A stretch of DNA of 64,000 nucleotides from Cunninghamia lanceolata (GCA_027924645.1 BSBN01000254.1:16314501-16378500), one strand, 5' to 3'; shown: positions 33,215 through 44,617, numbered from the stretch's first letter. The notes: generated by a model from the letters alone, not told the origin. Translations and numbers: made by a program.

Positions 33215-34376
33215 CTATTTGAGAAAGTACACCCAAGTATTTCGAGAAAAGTCATCAATGAATGTGAGGACATATCTAGCCCTGCTGAAGGAAGGATGGT
33301 GAAATGGACCAGCCAAATCACTGTGAACTAACTCCAGTATCTGTGAAGCTCTCCATGCCTTACCTTTGTCAAACTTTTCCTTAGGATGCTTACCAAGAAT
33401 GCAACCTTGGCAAACACCACCTGAAAACTGAACTGAAGGCAACCCTGTGACCATGCTCTGCTGGTTAAGCTGCTGCAAGTAGCGGAAGTTAAGATGGCCA
33501 AACCGCTCATACCATAATCTACTCACATCATTAGAATGAGTGAGCAAAACAGTCGAAGGAGGATCAGGAACAAAGTGAGAAAACAGATAGAGCCGTGACT
33601 GATGATCTACTCTCCCAACTGCCACTGTAGAATCACTGTGCAACTCACGAATCTCCACTGAATCAGGAGTGAACTCAACCCGCTTGTCTGAACCTGTGTG
33701 AGTGATCTGATATACTGATAGGAGATTAGTTGATAATGAGGGCACACAAAGAACATCATGGAATGTGCCATCCCCCACATCAACAGACCCTCTCCCACAC
33801 ACCTCAACAGGAGTGTTATCACCCATCAAAATAGAAGGCATAGTACACGGCTCCAAGGATGCAAGTTCTTCCTTAGATGAAGCCATGTGGTGCGAAGCAC
33901 CTGAATCAAGAACCCAAGTGGATGGTGAAGAAGCAACTGCAACAAGGGCCTTGCCCTTTCCTTTCCCCTTGCTGTTTTCTTTCGCCTTATTAGACCCCTC
34001 ATTAGAACTCTGTTTGATAGACTCAGGAACACTGATATTATTCTTCTCAAGAATGTGTGTCAAGTGATCAATTTGTTTCTTCAAACATTTATGTTCATCA
34101 TGACTGGGTCTTTTACAATAGGCACATTGGACCCTCTCTTTCTTAGGCTTGTCGCCCTTGGAATATTGGGTCTCATTAGTTGCTTTTGAAGCAACCGTTA
34201 TCTGATCCTTCTTCTCCTTGCTATTCTTTTGTTTCTTATCCTTACTATTGTTGTTACAACTTTGTCCTTTCTGTTCTTTTGTGCCTTGGTTGGCAGCCAA
34301 GGCATGTGACTTAGAGGAATTAAGAGTGCCCATCTGGATTAGCTTGTCCTATTCCCGAGTGAGATTGACAGCAAAA
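33215..34376 (-). pseudogene. Copia Gag C-terminus, protease and integrase N-terminus
   Basis: One open frame (33,215-34,333) with the zinc knuckle CAYCKRPSHDEHKC, protease site WVLDSGASHHMAS with intact catalytic Asp, the pre-integrase motif LWYERFGHLNF with CQGCILGKH, and integrase ELVHSDLAGPF and FIDDFSRNTWVYFLK. It ends at an amber where the frame otherwise continues. Upstream, an amber stands in LTRE-stop-DKLIQMG (near 34,351), where Gln is usual in such elements. Confidence 0.92.
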
Positions 34377-34889
34377 TCATCTAAAGATGGCATGGTGAAT
34401 TGAGTACCAAGTAGAAACAAACACAGAATATTCTGAACTTAGCTTAGAGAGAATACTAAGAATCAGTTGTTCATCTTTCTTTTCAATTCCACATTGTTTT
34501 AACTGCAGCCTTAGTGATTTCAATTTGGTGAAGAAATCCTGGATTGTGTTGAAATTGCCTAGACTTAAACTAATTAGTTCATTTTCCAACATATGACCCC
34601 TCATTGAATCTTGTGTGCCAAATAGTGCTTCTAGCTTTGTCCAGATTTTATTTGGTGTATTCAAAGACTCAATGTGAAAGAGCAAATCAGGAGAAACAGA
34701 CAAACACAATGTTCCATATGCCTCATCACATTTGTTAAACCACTTAGGCTTATCTTCATCTTTAGCAGGTTCAGTTTCAAGTCCCATAGTTATCCTATTT
34801 AATCTAGTTTTCCTTAAGTGAATTGTCATGCATGATTTCCACTCAAAGTAATTGTATGGAGTTAGGATGGGTAGATTTGCTTGATCCAT
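34377..34889 (-). pseudogene. Copia Gag, N-terminal part
   Basis: The likely start is MDQANLPILTPYNYFEWKS at 34,889, the standard copia Gag opening. An in-frame upstream extension to 34,961 is not typical. The Gag domain continues through DSMRGHMLENELISLSLGNF to SSEYSVFVST. The frame then shifts relative to the next part, so a small indel lies near 34,390-34,400. Confidence 0.88.
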
Positions 34890-36044
34890 GATGAAGAAAT
34901 GCAGAGAAGAAGTGCTGAAAAGAAGAGAACCCAACCAAGACAACCCCCCCTTTTCACTCAATCAAAGAACCCCCCCAAGAAAATATGATTTGGCACTTTA
35001 TATTAGTGTGTTTACAACTACCACTAGCAATAAATACTAAGTGGTCTTGATTTTAATGCATTACAAAACCCTCATGAAGAGCATATGCTGAAAATACAAC
35101 TTTGGCATAATATCCAGAGAAATAAGTAGTACCACTGCAATCTACTCAAAAAATCATGCACTTTCAAAAAAAGAATCGCCTCGATACGAGGTCGTATGTG
35201 AAAGTTATGATCCTCCGAAGTTTCCAAAACGAGAACCGTGCAATGTCATGACTGAGAATTTGTAATTTCTAAAAAATATTGGCATCAAAATCAAAAAATG
35301 ACTGCACTAGTGCATAGAGCACGAAAAAATAGCCAAAATCAAAAAAAAATTCGTGGGAAAAGGAGTCCGTATGAGCAAGAACGGAGCATTTGAAAACTGT
35401 CTTCAAAACTGCAGCTGCCAACGGAGAGGGGTCTTGCTGTAGCTTTCTGAGCGCGTTTCTGAAAAATATAAAGACTGCATGTAAAAACAGAAAGATACCC
35501 AGATGGTTTTTCTATGCTGCGAACAAAACCCAGAAGGTGTTTTTCTTGCACATGCACAGAAAATGTTACTCCAGTGTAAATGGAACGCCTTTAGCTATAA
35601 AAAAAATGACCCCAACAACCAAAAAATGACATGCAAATGCTGAATCAGATGCTAGAACCTGCAATATTGATTCAAAAGATTAAATATGCAAGCTGGTTGT
35701 CAGATTTAAGCTTAAAAACCCCAGTTCCGCAACTGTGTATGACGATCTCTGATTTCGGTGAAGCGAAAGCCAAATCTGACTTTCTCAAGCCTCCTGGACG
35801 CGTTGGAACAGCCAGAAATGTTACCAGTATAACCAGAAATGCTGCAATCACCCAGATTTCATAAAACACATGTGCAACCCCAGAGATTAAAAAAAGTTTC
35901 CGTCAAACTTTTCTGATTCTCAAGATCATCCGAAGATGCAAGAGAAGAGCATACTGGGTTTTTCAAAAACCTGCAATAAGATTTATTAGCCCCCCCCGAA
36001 TCTCTCAAATATAGAAACTAAAATCTACTCTTGCACATAGAATA
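34890..36044 (-). other. Leader of the young copia element
   Basis: About 1.1 kb between primer site and Gag start with no domain-bearing ORF. Short C-runs occur near 34,945, 34,972 and 35,990. Such leaders hold packaging signals in LTR elements, but none was identified here. Confidence 0.55.
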
Positions 36045-36056
36045 GCTCTGATACCA
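36045..36056 (-). other. Primer-binding site of the young copia element
   Basis: The reverse complement TGGTATCAGAGC directly abuts the LTR. Confidence 0.92.
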
Positions 36057-36505
36057 TGTTAGAATCTGAAAAGATTAATAACCCAGAAAACTAGTGCAAA
36101 GAATAGATATTAAAACTATGAATGCAAATGATACGAAATCAAAATAGCAACACAGAGTTAGTCTCCAAGAGAGTAATGCAAATGCTAGAAGCAAAATAGC
36201 ATTAAGAGGATGCAAAAGCAAAAGATGCAAAATACAAGCTAGGTAGCATGCTTATATAGACTAGGAAGAGAGAGGAGGTGGCAACACCGACCAATGAGGA
36301 GCAACCATCTATCGGACTAAAGATAGCAAAGTATCTTCCCAAGATAGCTAATGGATGCTCACATGTAGGAAGGTGACACCTCGCAACTACTCACCTAATA
36401 AGACATGCTTTATTAACCTAAGCGAGATTAATAGAAGTGTAGGAAAAACCTAGGAATATAGGAAAAATAAATAACCCATCTAGGAAATAAAAACCTACAC
36501 TAACA
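36057..36505 (-). repeat. 5' LTR of the young copia element
   Basis: 449 bp. The partner of 22,718-23,166, followed by the TATCT duplication. Confidence 0.94.
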
Positions 36506-36855
36506 TATCTTATTTTAGATAAAATGTTTCCTTTCAATTTTTTTTGAATTAAGATTTTAAAGATTTTATTTTCAATAAGATTGAAATAGTATGAATTTCT
36601 AACTTTTGTAATGAAATATTTTAGAGATGAAGTGTTTTCTCTTTGTTTTTCTTAAATTAGTTCTTTTTACAACACTAAAGTTAAATATGAAATTTTCCAA
36701 TGTAATAGTTTTTTATGCATGCATATATATTAAACTAGTGAATTTAGTCTTTTAAATGTGGATATGTATAAGACATGTCATGTTATCAAATTAAATTATT
36801 TATAAAAAAATATAATTTATATACTAAATTAAGTATACAATAATATTTGTACTTT

Positions 36856-37028
36856 TTGTAAATGTAAATAATGCTTCTGGATTTGATCGTGTTAATGTTT
36901 TTTTCTCTAACATTTCGGATCACTCTTGTTCTCTTTCTCCTGATGATGGATCATGGAGTGTGATCCAAAATGTTGAGAGAAAAAAACATTAACATGGTCA
37001 AATCTAGAAGCATTATTTACATTTACAA
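36856..37028. repeat. Foldback (inverted-repeat) element
   Basis: Two arms of about 70 bp (36,856-36,925 and 36,956-37,028) are near-perfect reverse complements around a 30-base loop. Both ends read TTGTAAATGTAAATAATGC on the arm strand. It resembles a small non-coding foldback or MITE insertion. No clear target duplication was found. Confidence 0.8.
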
Positions 37029-37239
37029 TTATGGATTGTGGAAATTTAATGACTACCATTCATTCTTTTCTTGATTAACTTATATACAATGTTAACTATT
37101 TATTAGATAGTTCTAAAAAATCCATAATACTATAGCTTGACTAAACATGTTCTTGATGAAGATTTATAAGGTTCTTAAACTCTATTGTAAATAAACTTTT
37201 AGAACTCATTTGGTATGTGCTTGCAATTGTCAAATTGAA

Positions 37240-38250
37240 ATTAGAGTTTATGATTTTCATATATACTTGCTGGGAAAAGACTCATTCAATTTATGGGAAG
37301 CCAATACAATCTCTTTTAGTAAATAAAGGCTTTGAAGGAAGAATGGTTGTGACCAAGCTTGGAATTTGGTGGTCTATGGGTTATTTTTTGCTTTTAGGAT
37401 GCAATCTCTTTTAATAAATTAAGGCTTCAATGGGGAAAGTTTCTTACTCCTAAGAAAGGTAGGATAAATGATAGAATCAATTTAATTTTTTATCTACATT
37501 CTTTCTAATGGGACTCAAATACTAAATATGCTTAAAAAGAAGTAATGTCTTCAATTTTGATGAATTTCCCAAATGTACAAATAAAGTCTGTAAAGCTTAT
37601 AATAGTGTTACTCATCAATATTTTTATTTGACTATACACTAAAATCAAATTGTTTAAGGAAAGTTATGAAAGCTTTCCATGAAGTATGTGATTTGTTGAA
37701 TTTCACAGAGGATTATGACATTAATCTACAAGTTAATGGTATGAACCTCCTTGATGATCTCAATAGAGATGATGGTCAAGTTTGCATGGTGGTGGATGCA
37801 AAGTTGAATAGGTTACAAATTCAATACAAACAAAATTCTTATGTCTAACGAATCTATTATAAATATTGAAGTGATGCATAGAAATCTACAGGACCTATTG
37901 TAGAAGTGTGAGGTATTTCTCAAAAGAGAAAATCTACCAGGGTGACTATGAAGAGAAGGTTTCGAGAGATTTAAGTGAATCTATGGACTAGATAAAAATA
38001 AAACCTAGCTGCAACCTCTACAAACTCTCTAAACTAATATTTGGATGAAGATATCAAAGATTTTGTGGTGTGGACAAAGTATTTGTGTGAAATATTATTC
38101 TTGTTGTGTGTGAAGGCTACCATATATGATTGTAATGTTAGAAATGGGCACAAGAGTTTGACAAAGATAAGCTATGGGAAACAATTCATTTCATAGGAAA
38201 ATACAAATAAATGATGGAATCATGGGGGCTCAAACTAGAATAGTCATTAA
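37240..38250 (+). pseudogene. Decayed relative of the C-terminal part of the 18,781-22,146 gene
   Basis: Co-linear matches: TWENxFNLWEANTISFS-type sequence near 37,260-37,320; HEVCDLLNFTEDYDINLQVNGMN (37,677 on), which parallels REVWDLLSFSDECDIDFQTNEIS of the intact gene; and MGTRV-like text at 38,141-38,250 where the DNA itself is still clearly similar (GAAATGGGCACAAGAGTTTG in both). Frameshifts and stops are frequent. A short segment near 37,305 is repeated near 37,400. The N-terminal domains and Ser/Pro array are absent. It was a tandem neighbour before the copia insertion. Confidence 0.82.
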
Positions 38251-38647
38251 ATAACACAAAGCAATGGAGAATCTCATTGTTCTTTGTACAATATGTGCTA
38301 ATTTTCTTGATTTATGTGCTAATTTTCTTGAGAAAATCAAGTATCTCCTTTTTGAAGTCATAATGTTACCAAAACGCTTTGATTTTGTTCATTTAAGTGT
38401 GTCCCTTTTAGGATTTAAGATGTAATTCATAATATTCATTACCTTTGTAAAAAATGTATTTGAAAAACTTTTATTTTCCCATATAGACCCGTGTACATAT
38501 TGTTTTAGGTTTAGCTCACTATGTTTATATTAGCTCTAATTTTGCTTTACTATTACAAGGAGATACTATAATTAATTATCTGAACATGCACACTTTACAT
38601 TATTTTTAAGTTAACCCATGATAATTAATTGCTTTACTCTACTTTAT

Positions 38648-38757
38648 ACTACATAGAGGGGTTTAAGACATTAATTTAAGACAAAATATTAATTTTTTTT
38701 TAAATATATATTTTATGTTTAAATTATATTTTTAATTGTCTTAAATTAAGACAATAA
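38648..38757. repeat. MITE-like fragment with ACTACATAGAGGGG terminus
   Basis: Starts ACTACATAGAGGGGTTTAAG and contains the palindrome ATTGTCTTAAATTAAGACAAT (38,735-38,755). The terminus matches the reverse complement of 55,769-55,795, suggesting one TIR family. The far end was not found. Confidence 0.4.
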
Positions 38758-38785
38758 AAAATATTTTTTCTAAAAACATTACAAT

Positions 38786-38794
38786 TTAGGGTTT
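38786..38794 (-). promoter_or_regulatory. Telobox upstream of the uS17 gene fragment
   Basis: TTAGGGTTT, reverse complement AAACCCTAA, lies about 100 bp before the start codon. Teloboxes are well known in plant ribosomal-protein gene promoters, which supports the gene call. Confidence 0.6.
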
Positions 38795-38891
38795 TGCATC
38801 TGTTTTATTGAGGGTGAGAGTTTTGCATCTCCGTTTCTTTTGTGAGTTCATTTGGTTGTTCAGGGAGGACCAGAGTCAGGGTTTCTTCATT

Positions 38892-39246
38892 ATGGCCGAA
38901 CAGGTATGGAATCGTTAAAGGTTTGTTTTTATAGTATCTCCTTGCAGATGCCATAGATTTTTTGTTTAGGTTAGATGACGGCATCTTGTATTCATAGAAT
39001 GAGAAAGCTTTTTTGAAGCAACCGAAGGTGTTCCTCTAATAATAGCTTAGCGTTTTTTATTCCTTTTCGTTCAGCTCCTTTTTTCGGATCTGCACATTAA
39101 CATTTTGAAAAATAAAAAATCATGTTTCAAATCGTGTAAGTGCAGTTCAAAGAAGTCTGGGAAAGCGAAACGGCCAGGACAGGGAGGAAACAGGTTTTGG
39201 AAGAATATAGGTCTCGGTTTCAAGACACCCAAAGAAGATGTTCAAG
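38892..39246 (+). pseudogene. RPS11: 5' part of a small-subunit ribosomal protein uS17 (S11) gene, broken
   Basis: Exon 1 (38,892-38,903) encodes MAEQ and is followed by a GT donor. Exon 2 from 38,998 encodes NEKAFLKQPKVFL. Exon 3 (39,146-39,246, after an AG acceptor) encodes [19 protein letters not shown] and [12 protein letters not shown], then a GT donor. This is the conserved N-terminus of plant uS17. Exon 2 runs into TAA where a splice donor would be expected, and the remaining two-thirds of the protein was not found downstream. The fragment is therefore most likely a non-processed pseudogene; a very distant remaining exon outside my recognition cannot be excluded. A copia element begins 34 bp after the exon 3 donor. 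Confidence 0.83.
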
Positions 39247-39280
39247 GTATTTTTTACAGTTCCTGCTTTCAACATTATTA

Positions 39281-39855
39281 TGTTCGAAATATTAATCCTC
39301 CGTCAGTATCCAATTAATGCTGACTGCCCTGCGTCAGACTCTAGCACCGTTGGCCTGCCAGAAGTTATTGTGGTAGGTAAATTTGAAATGGTTGAGCGCC
39401 CTTTTGCTGGGCATGTAGAAGAGACAAAAGAGAGGGAAAATGCAAGGAGCAGAGAGGACAGTAGAGAATGTTAGAGAACATCCTGCAGCAGCAGAAGAAT
39501 GATACCAGAGGAATTAGAATGTTCCAACAGTGAATAGTGGAAGGAGAATAGTAGAGGATAGAAGTTTGCAGCAGCAACAGTAAGGCAGCTACGGAGTTCG
39601 CACATGCAGCTCCGGATATACAGTGTGCAGCTCCAGTGATTGGGGCAGAGTCAGAAAACAGAGCAGCATCTCTATATTGTAATGTGAATGAAGTTTTGAA
39701 TGTATTCTAGTTGAAGGAAATATATATATGAAATATATTGCTGTCTCTTATGTGTTTGGTTTTCTGTGTTTGCATTTGTTTATACTGTTCATTATTGCTG
39801 TAGCATTGCATCTAAACAAGAAGCATTCTGCCCATCCCCTATTTTTCTGCCAACA
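39281..39855 (+). repeat. 5' LTR of the uS17-intron copia element
   Basis: 575 bp with TG...CA ends; partner of 44,618-45,212. Confidence 0.93.
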
Positions 39856-39857
39856 AG

Positions 39858-39869
39858 TGGTATCAGAGC
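39858..39869 (+). other. Primer-binding site
   Basis: TGGTATCAGAGC, two bases after the LTR; initiator-Met type. Confidence 0.92.
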
Positions 39870-39933
39870 CCTATTTTTCTAGGCAGTCAAGTTTGTGTGG
39901 GTATTCAATAAGCCCTAGTTTGTCTAGGCATTC

Positions 39934-42900
39934 ATGGCAGGTGGGGACAGCAAAGGATGGTAGCAGCCACCGAGTTTTGATGGGCAGAACTATGATATTT
40001 GGTCTAAGAAAATGAAGACCATTCTGGTTGCGAATGACCTATGGGAGCTGGTCACTAATGGGTTCACCGACATCATAGACCCAACAGCCTATGCAGCCCT
40101 TACGAATGCTCAAAAAAATCAGTTGAAGGAAACTAGGATTAAAGATGCAAAAGCCCTCAGTCTAGTTGAGGCAGCCTTGACAAAGGCTATTTTCCCCCAC
40201 ATTGCAGCAGCAAACTACTCTAAACAGGCTTGGGAGATATTGCAGAATAGCTACAAGGGAACTGACAAAGTGAGGTCAGTCAAGCTCCAGCTATTTAGAA
40301 GAGATTTTGAGATGCTACAGATGAAAGAGAGTGAGTCTATTTCAGACTTTCACAATAGGGTTTCTACCATGCTGAATCAGCTAAGGATAAATGGAGAAAC
40401 CATGGATGAACAAAAGATTGTTGAGAAAATCCTAAGGTGTTTACCTTCCAGATTTGACCCTATAGTCATAACCATTAAAGAGACAAAGGATCTGTCCAAG
40501 ATGACAGTGGATGAGTTGATGGGCTCTCTACAAAGCCATGAACAGCGGTTGAATAGATCCGCTCCTTCCCTTGAGCAAGCCTTCAAGGCTCAGACTAATG
40601 CAAGAGGTCGGGGAAGAGGAAGAAACAACAGAGGTAAAGGTCAAAGAGGTAGAGAGAGAAGCAACTCCGGCAGAGGAGTTTCTAACAGCCAAGAAGAGGC
40701 AAGCAGCTCATAGCCAAGCTATCAAGGAATGAAGAAGAACAACATTTCGAATCAAAGGTATGACAAAAGTAATATTCAATGCTATTACTGTCATAAATTC
40801 AGCCATTATGCTAGTGAGTGTAGAAAGAAATAGCAAGACCATGGAGGCCAAAATGCTAATGTAGCAAATGACAATCGGGTTGAAAATGAGAAACAATCCA
40901 AGGTATTTATAGTGTTCAACCTTGCTGAGAAGAGCAGCCCTGAAGTCTGGTATTTGGACAACGGGTGTAGCAACCACATGAGTGATAATGAAAACTTGTT
41001 TGCCTCCATTGACAGAAATGTCAAATCTGAAATCATGATGGGGAACAGCCAAAAGGTTCCTGTCATAGGAAGAGGCATCATAACAGTCCTCAGCAAGCAA
41101 GGTGAGAAAATGCAAATCCATGATGTCTATTATGCCCCTGGCATAAAGCATAACCTATTAAGCATTGGACAGATGGTCCAAAATGGTTATAGAATCCTGA
41201 TGGAAAACGGAGAGTGCACTATATTTGATAGAGGAGGCAGCAAGGTCATTGCAATAGTGTAGATGATGAGAAATAGAATGTTTCCCCTGTCACTGATTCT
41301 GGCACCATCTCCGGCACTATCTCTAGCGCAGTTTCCTACACTATCTCCGGTGCTCACAGCAGTGGGACAGCAAACAGTGTTCAAGACAATCATCAAAGAC
41401 CCATCCAAATTGTGGCATTTGAGGTATGGGCACTTAAGCTTTTCTGGTTTGAGTTTACTGTCTAGGAAAGGCATGGTTAGAGGGCTACCGAACATTATAG
41501 AGCCTGATGGCAAATGTGAAGCCTGCATTTTAGGAAAGCAGCATAGACAACCCTTTCAATCAGGGTATTCTAGAAGGGCAAGAGCACCATTGGAGTTGGT
41601 GCATTCAGATTTATGTGGCCCTATGAAGACCCCCACATTAGGTGGGAATGTATATTTCATGACCTTCATTGATGATTACAGTAGAAAAATATGGATCTAT
41701 TTTTTGAAAAATAAATCAGAGGCCTTTGAGAAGTTTAAGGAGTTTAAGGCATCGGCTGAAAAGCAAAGCGGCCGACATATCAAGGCCCTAAGAACAAATA
41801 GAGGAGGAGAGTATGTCTCCAAACAATTTCTAAATTTCTGCAAGTATGAAGGCATTCATAAACAGTTCACAACAAGGTATACTCCACAGCAAAATGGAGT
41901 TGCTGAAAGGAAAAATAGAATCATCACAGAGATGGCAGCAAGCATGTTGAAGGAAAAGGGACTGTCAAATGATTATTGGGGTGAAGCTGTACCAACAACA
42001 GTGTACCTATTAAATAGGTGTCGTACAAAGGCCATTCATGATAGGATTCCACAAGAGGCGTGGACAAACAGCAAATGGACTATTGAGCACCTAAGAATTT
42101 TCAGGTGTGTGGCCTATGCATTCGTGCCTAAAGAGAAGTGGTAGAAATTTGATGATAAAGGTGAGAAATGTATCTTCATGGGCTATAGTGAAGAATCTCA
42201 AGCCTACAGATTGTTTAATCCCATCACCAAAAAACTTGTGATCAGCAGAGACGTTGAATTCATTAAGAATGAAGCATGGGATGGAATGGTGGACAGCACC
42301 ACGGGTATTTCAGTCACAATACCCCTTGAAGATGAAGAAGCTCCGGAGCACAGCAACTCCGGAGGAGCTACGGAGAGCAGCAGCTCGGGGAGAAACTACC
42401 ATAGAGCTCTAGAAAACAGTAGCTCCAGAGGTAGACAGCAGTATTGCAGCTTCGGAGATCAGCAGCGCCGGAGGTCTACAACTCCGGATAATAGCAGCTC
42501 TGGAGGGCGTTATAACTGTAGCTCCAGAGGTCACAGCAGCAACTCTAGAGGTCATCACAACAGTAGCTCCGGAGGTCACAGCAGCAGCTCTGGAGGAAAT
42601 TCAGACCTCACACTCGCATCGTTGATTCCACGAAGGACAAAGAGTGTGAAGGAGATTTATGATAGCACAAGGTATGCTGATGATGATGAAGATTTGAATT
42701 TTGCATTATTCACTTCTACTGATCCAATCCATTTTGAAGAAGCTGTGAATGAAGAGAAATGGTGTGAGGCCATGGATGAAGAATTACATGCCATTGTGAG
42801 GAATGACACATGGCAGCTAACTGATTTACCCAAGGGTAAACAAGTCATTGGAGTTAAGTGGGTCTATAAGACCAAGTCTACTGCTGAAGGAAAAGTAGAA

Positions 42901-44307
42901 AGACATAAGGCAAGGCTAGTTGTCAAAGGGTACAAACAACAGCCTGGAAGAGATTATGATAAGACCTATGCACCAGTTGCAAGGCTGGAAACAGTTCGGG
43001 CAGTCATTGCAATTGCAGCCCAACACAAGTGGAAGGTGTTTTAGATGGATGTAAAGTCAGCCTTCTTGAACGGAGTGCTGAAAGAGGAAGTGTATGTGGA
43101 GCAGCCACCTGGCTATGAAGTCCCAGGGCAAGAGGATAAAATATATAGGCTCTGGAAAGCCCTCTATGGGCTGAAACAAGCACCTAGGGCATGGTACAGC
43201 AGGATTGACTCATACTTGTTGAGCAATGGCTTTAACAAAAGCAGCAGTGAGCCCACTCTCTACATCAAAGTAGCTGAAGGTAAAATTTTGATTGCTGTTT
43301 TATATGTAGATGATCTAATTTTTACTAGAAATAGTGATCTTTTCATTGCTAATTTCAAAGAGGCAATGAAGAATGAATTTGAGATGACAGACTTGGGTCT
43401 GCTAAAGTATTTCCTTGGTATTGAGGTCAAGCAAACAGAGCATGGCATATTTATTTCACAAACTAACTATGCCAAATAGATTGTGAAAAGGTTTAAAATA
43501 GAGAATAGTAAACCTGCCCCTACACCTACAGCCACAAGTCTGAAGTTGAGTAAAGAGGATAGCAGCAGGGAAGTAAACCCAACCCTTTATAAAAGCATGG
43601 TTGGAAGCCTCATGTACTTGACAACAACTAGGCCTGATTTGATGTATGTTGTAAGCCTGATTTCTAGGTTCATGGAGAAGCCTAAGGACACACATTGGCA
43701 AGTAGGAAAGAGGATCCTGAGGTATGTCAATGGCACAACAGGTTATGGCATTTTGTATGATGTTTTTGATGAATTTAAGCTGGCTGGTTTCATGGACAGT
43801 GATTGGGCAGGAAATGTAGATGACCGGAAGAGCACATCCGGCTATGTATTTCACATGGGTTCAGGCATGATATCATGGGCATCCAAGAAGCAGCCCATTG
43901 TTTCTCTCTCTACAGCAGAAGCTGAGTATATTGCAGCAAATGCAGCAGCTTGTCAGGCTATTTGGCTGAGAAGAATCCTTGCAGACTTGTATGAGCAGCA
44001 AGAAGATGGTACAACCATTCATTGTGACAATGTTTCATCAATAGCTCTGACAAAGAATCTAGTCTTCCATGGACGAAGCAAACACATTGAGATCCGTTAT
44101 CACTTCATTAGGGAGTTGGTAGAATGAGGAGAGATTGAGTTGCAGTATTGCAGATCCGAGCAGCAGCTCGTTGACATTTTTACAAAGGCATTGCCAAAAG
44201 ATTCTTTTGAACGCCTAAGAGATAGGCTCGGCATTGTGGACAGCTTTAGAGGTGCGCAGCCCCTGAAAGAAGATAGCTCCAAACATTCAGATCCGGAAAG
44301 ACAGTAG
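39934..44307 (+). pseudogene. Copia Gag-Pol polyprotein with eight in-frame stops and no frameshift
   Basis: Domains in order: Gag (40,012-40,710; FDGQNYDIWSKKMK opening, Arg/Gly-rich end), zinc knuckle CYYCHKFSHYASEC (about 40,780-40,822), protease start WYLDNGCSNHMS (DSG changed to DNG), pre-integrase LWHLRYGHLSF with CEACILGKQ, integrase HSDLCGP ... ALRTNRGGEYVS ... NGVAERKNR, reverse transcriptase with [11 protein letters not shown] (about 43,300), RNase H with FMDSDWAGN, TAEAEYIA and SKHIEIRYHFIREL. Stops: TAG at 39,961, 40,711, 40,831, 41,260, 42,142, 43,042 and 43,477; TGA at 44,125. The second integrase Asp is Asn (RTN for RTD) and the protease site is altered, so the enzymes would be dead even with readthrough. 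The integrase-RT linker is Ser/Gly-rich (42,340-42,600). Confidence 0.93.
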
Positions 44308-44608
44308 GAGAGCTCTAGAGATTCAACTCTGGAATGTATGTGTAGCTCCGGAGATGCTCTGGAGATGCAGAAAATGATCTTTGGAGTTGTAGAGAGTCAG
44401 CTCCGGAGATGCTTCGGAGACGCTGAAAAGGGAAGTCAGCTCCAGAGATGCAGACAGGGAGCTCCGGAGATGCAGAGGGCAGCTCTGGAGATGATGCAGC
44501 ATAGCAGAAAGAACTCCAGAGATCTGCTCCGGAAAGACAAAGGAAAGTGTATATCTCTGGAGATCAATTCCGGAATGAAAATTGCTGTTTGATGTCTGAC
44601 TTCAGATT
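44308..44608 (+). repeat. CTCCGGAG-rich 3' untranslated stretch
   Basis: Irregular repeats of AGCTCCGGAGATGCA and variants (CTCTGGAG, CTCCAGAG, TTCGGAG) fill the space between the Pol stop and the purine tract. The same palindrome is repeated in the integrase-RT linker at 42,340-42,600. Confidence 0.75.
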
Positions 44609-44617
44609 AAGGGGGAG
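44609..44617 (+). other. Polypurine tract
   Basis: AAGGGGGAG directly before the 3' LTR. Confidence 0.85.

Larger units (their letters stand above)
22718..36505 (-). mobile_element. Young Ty1/copia retrotransposon, interrupted by a nested element
   Basis: LTRs of 449 bp at each end (22,718-23,166 and 36,057-36,505) differ by only about two substitutions by eye. The target duplication is perfect. The primer site is next to the right LTR and the purine tract next to the left LTR, so transcription runs right to left. Gag, protease, integrase, reverse transcriptase and RNase H are all present but spread over both sides of an insertion at 24,894-32,352. Several amber codons and at least two frame changes make it defective. 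Without the insert it is about 6.3 kb. Confidence 0.93.
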
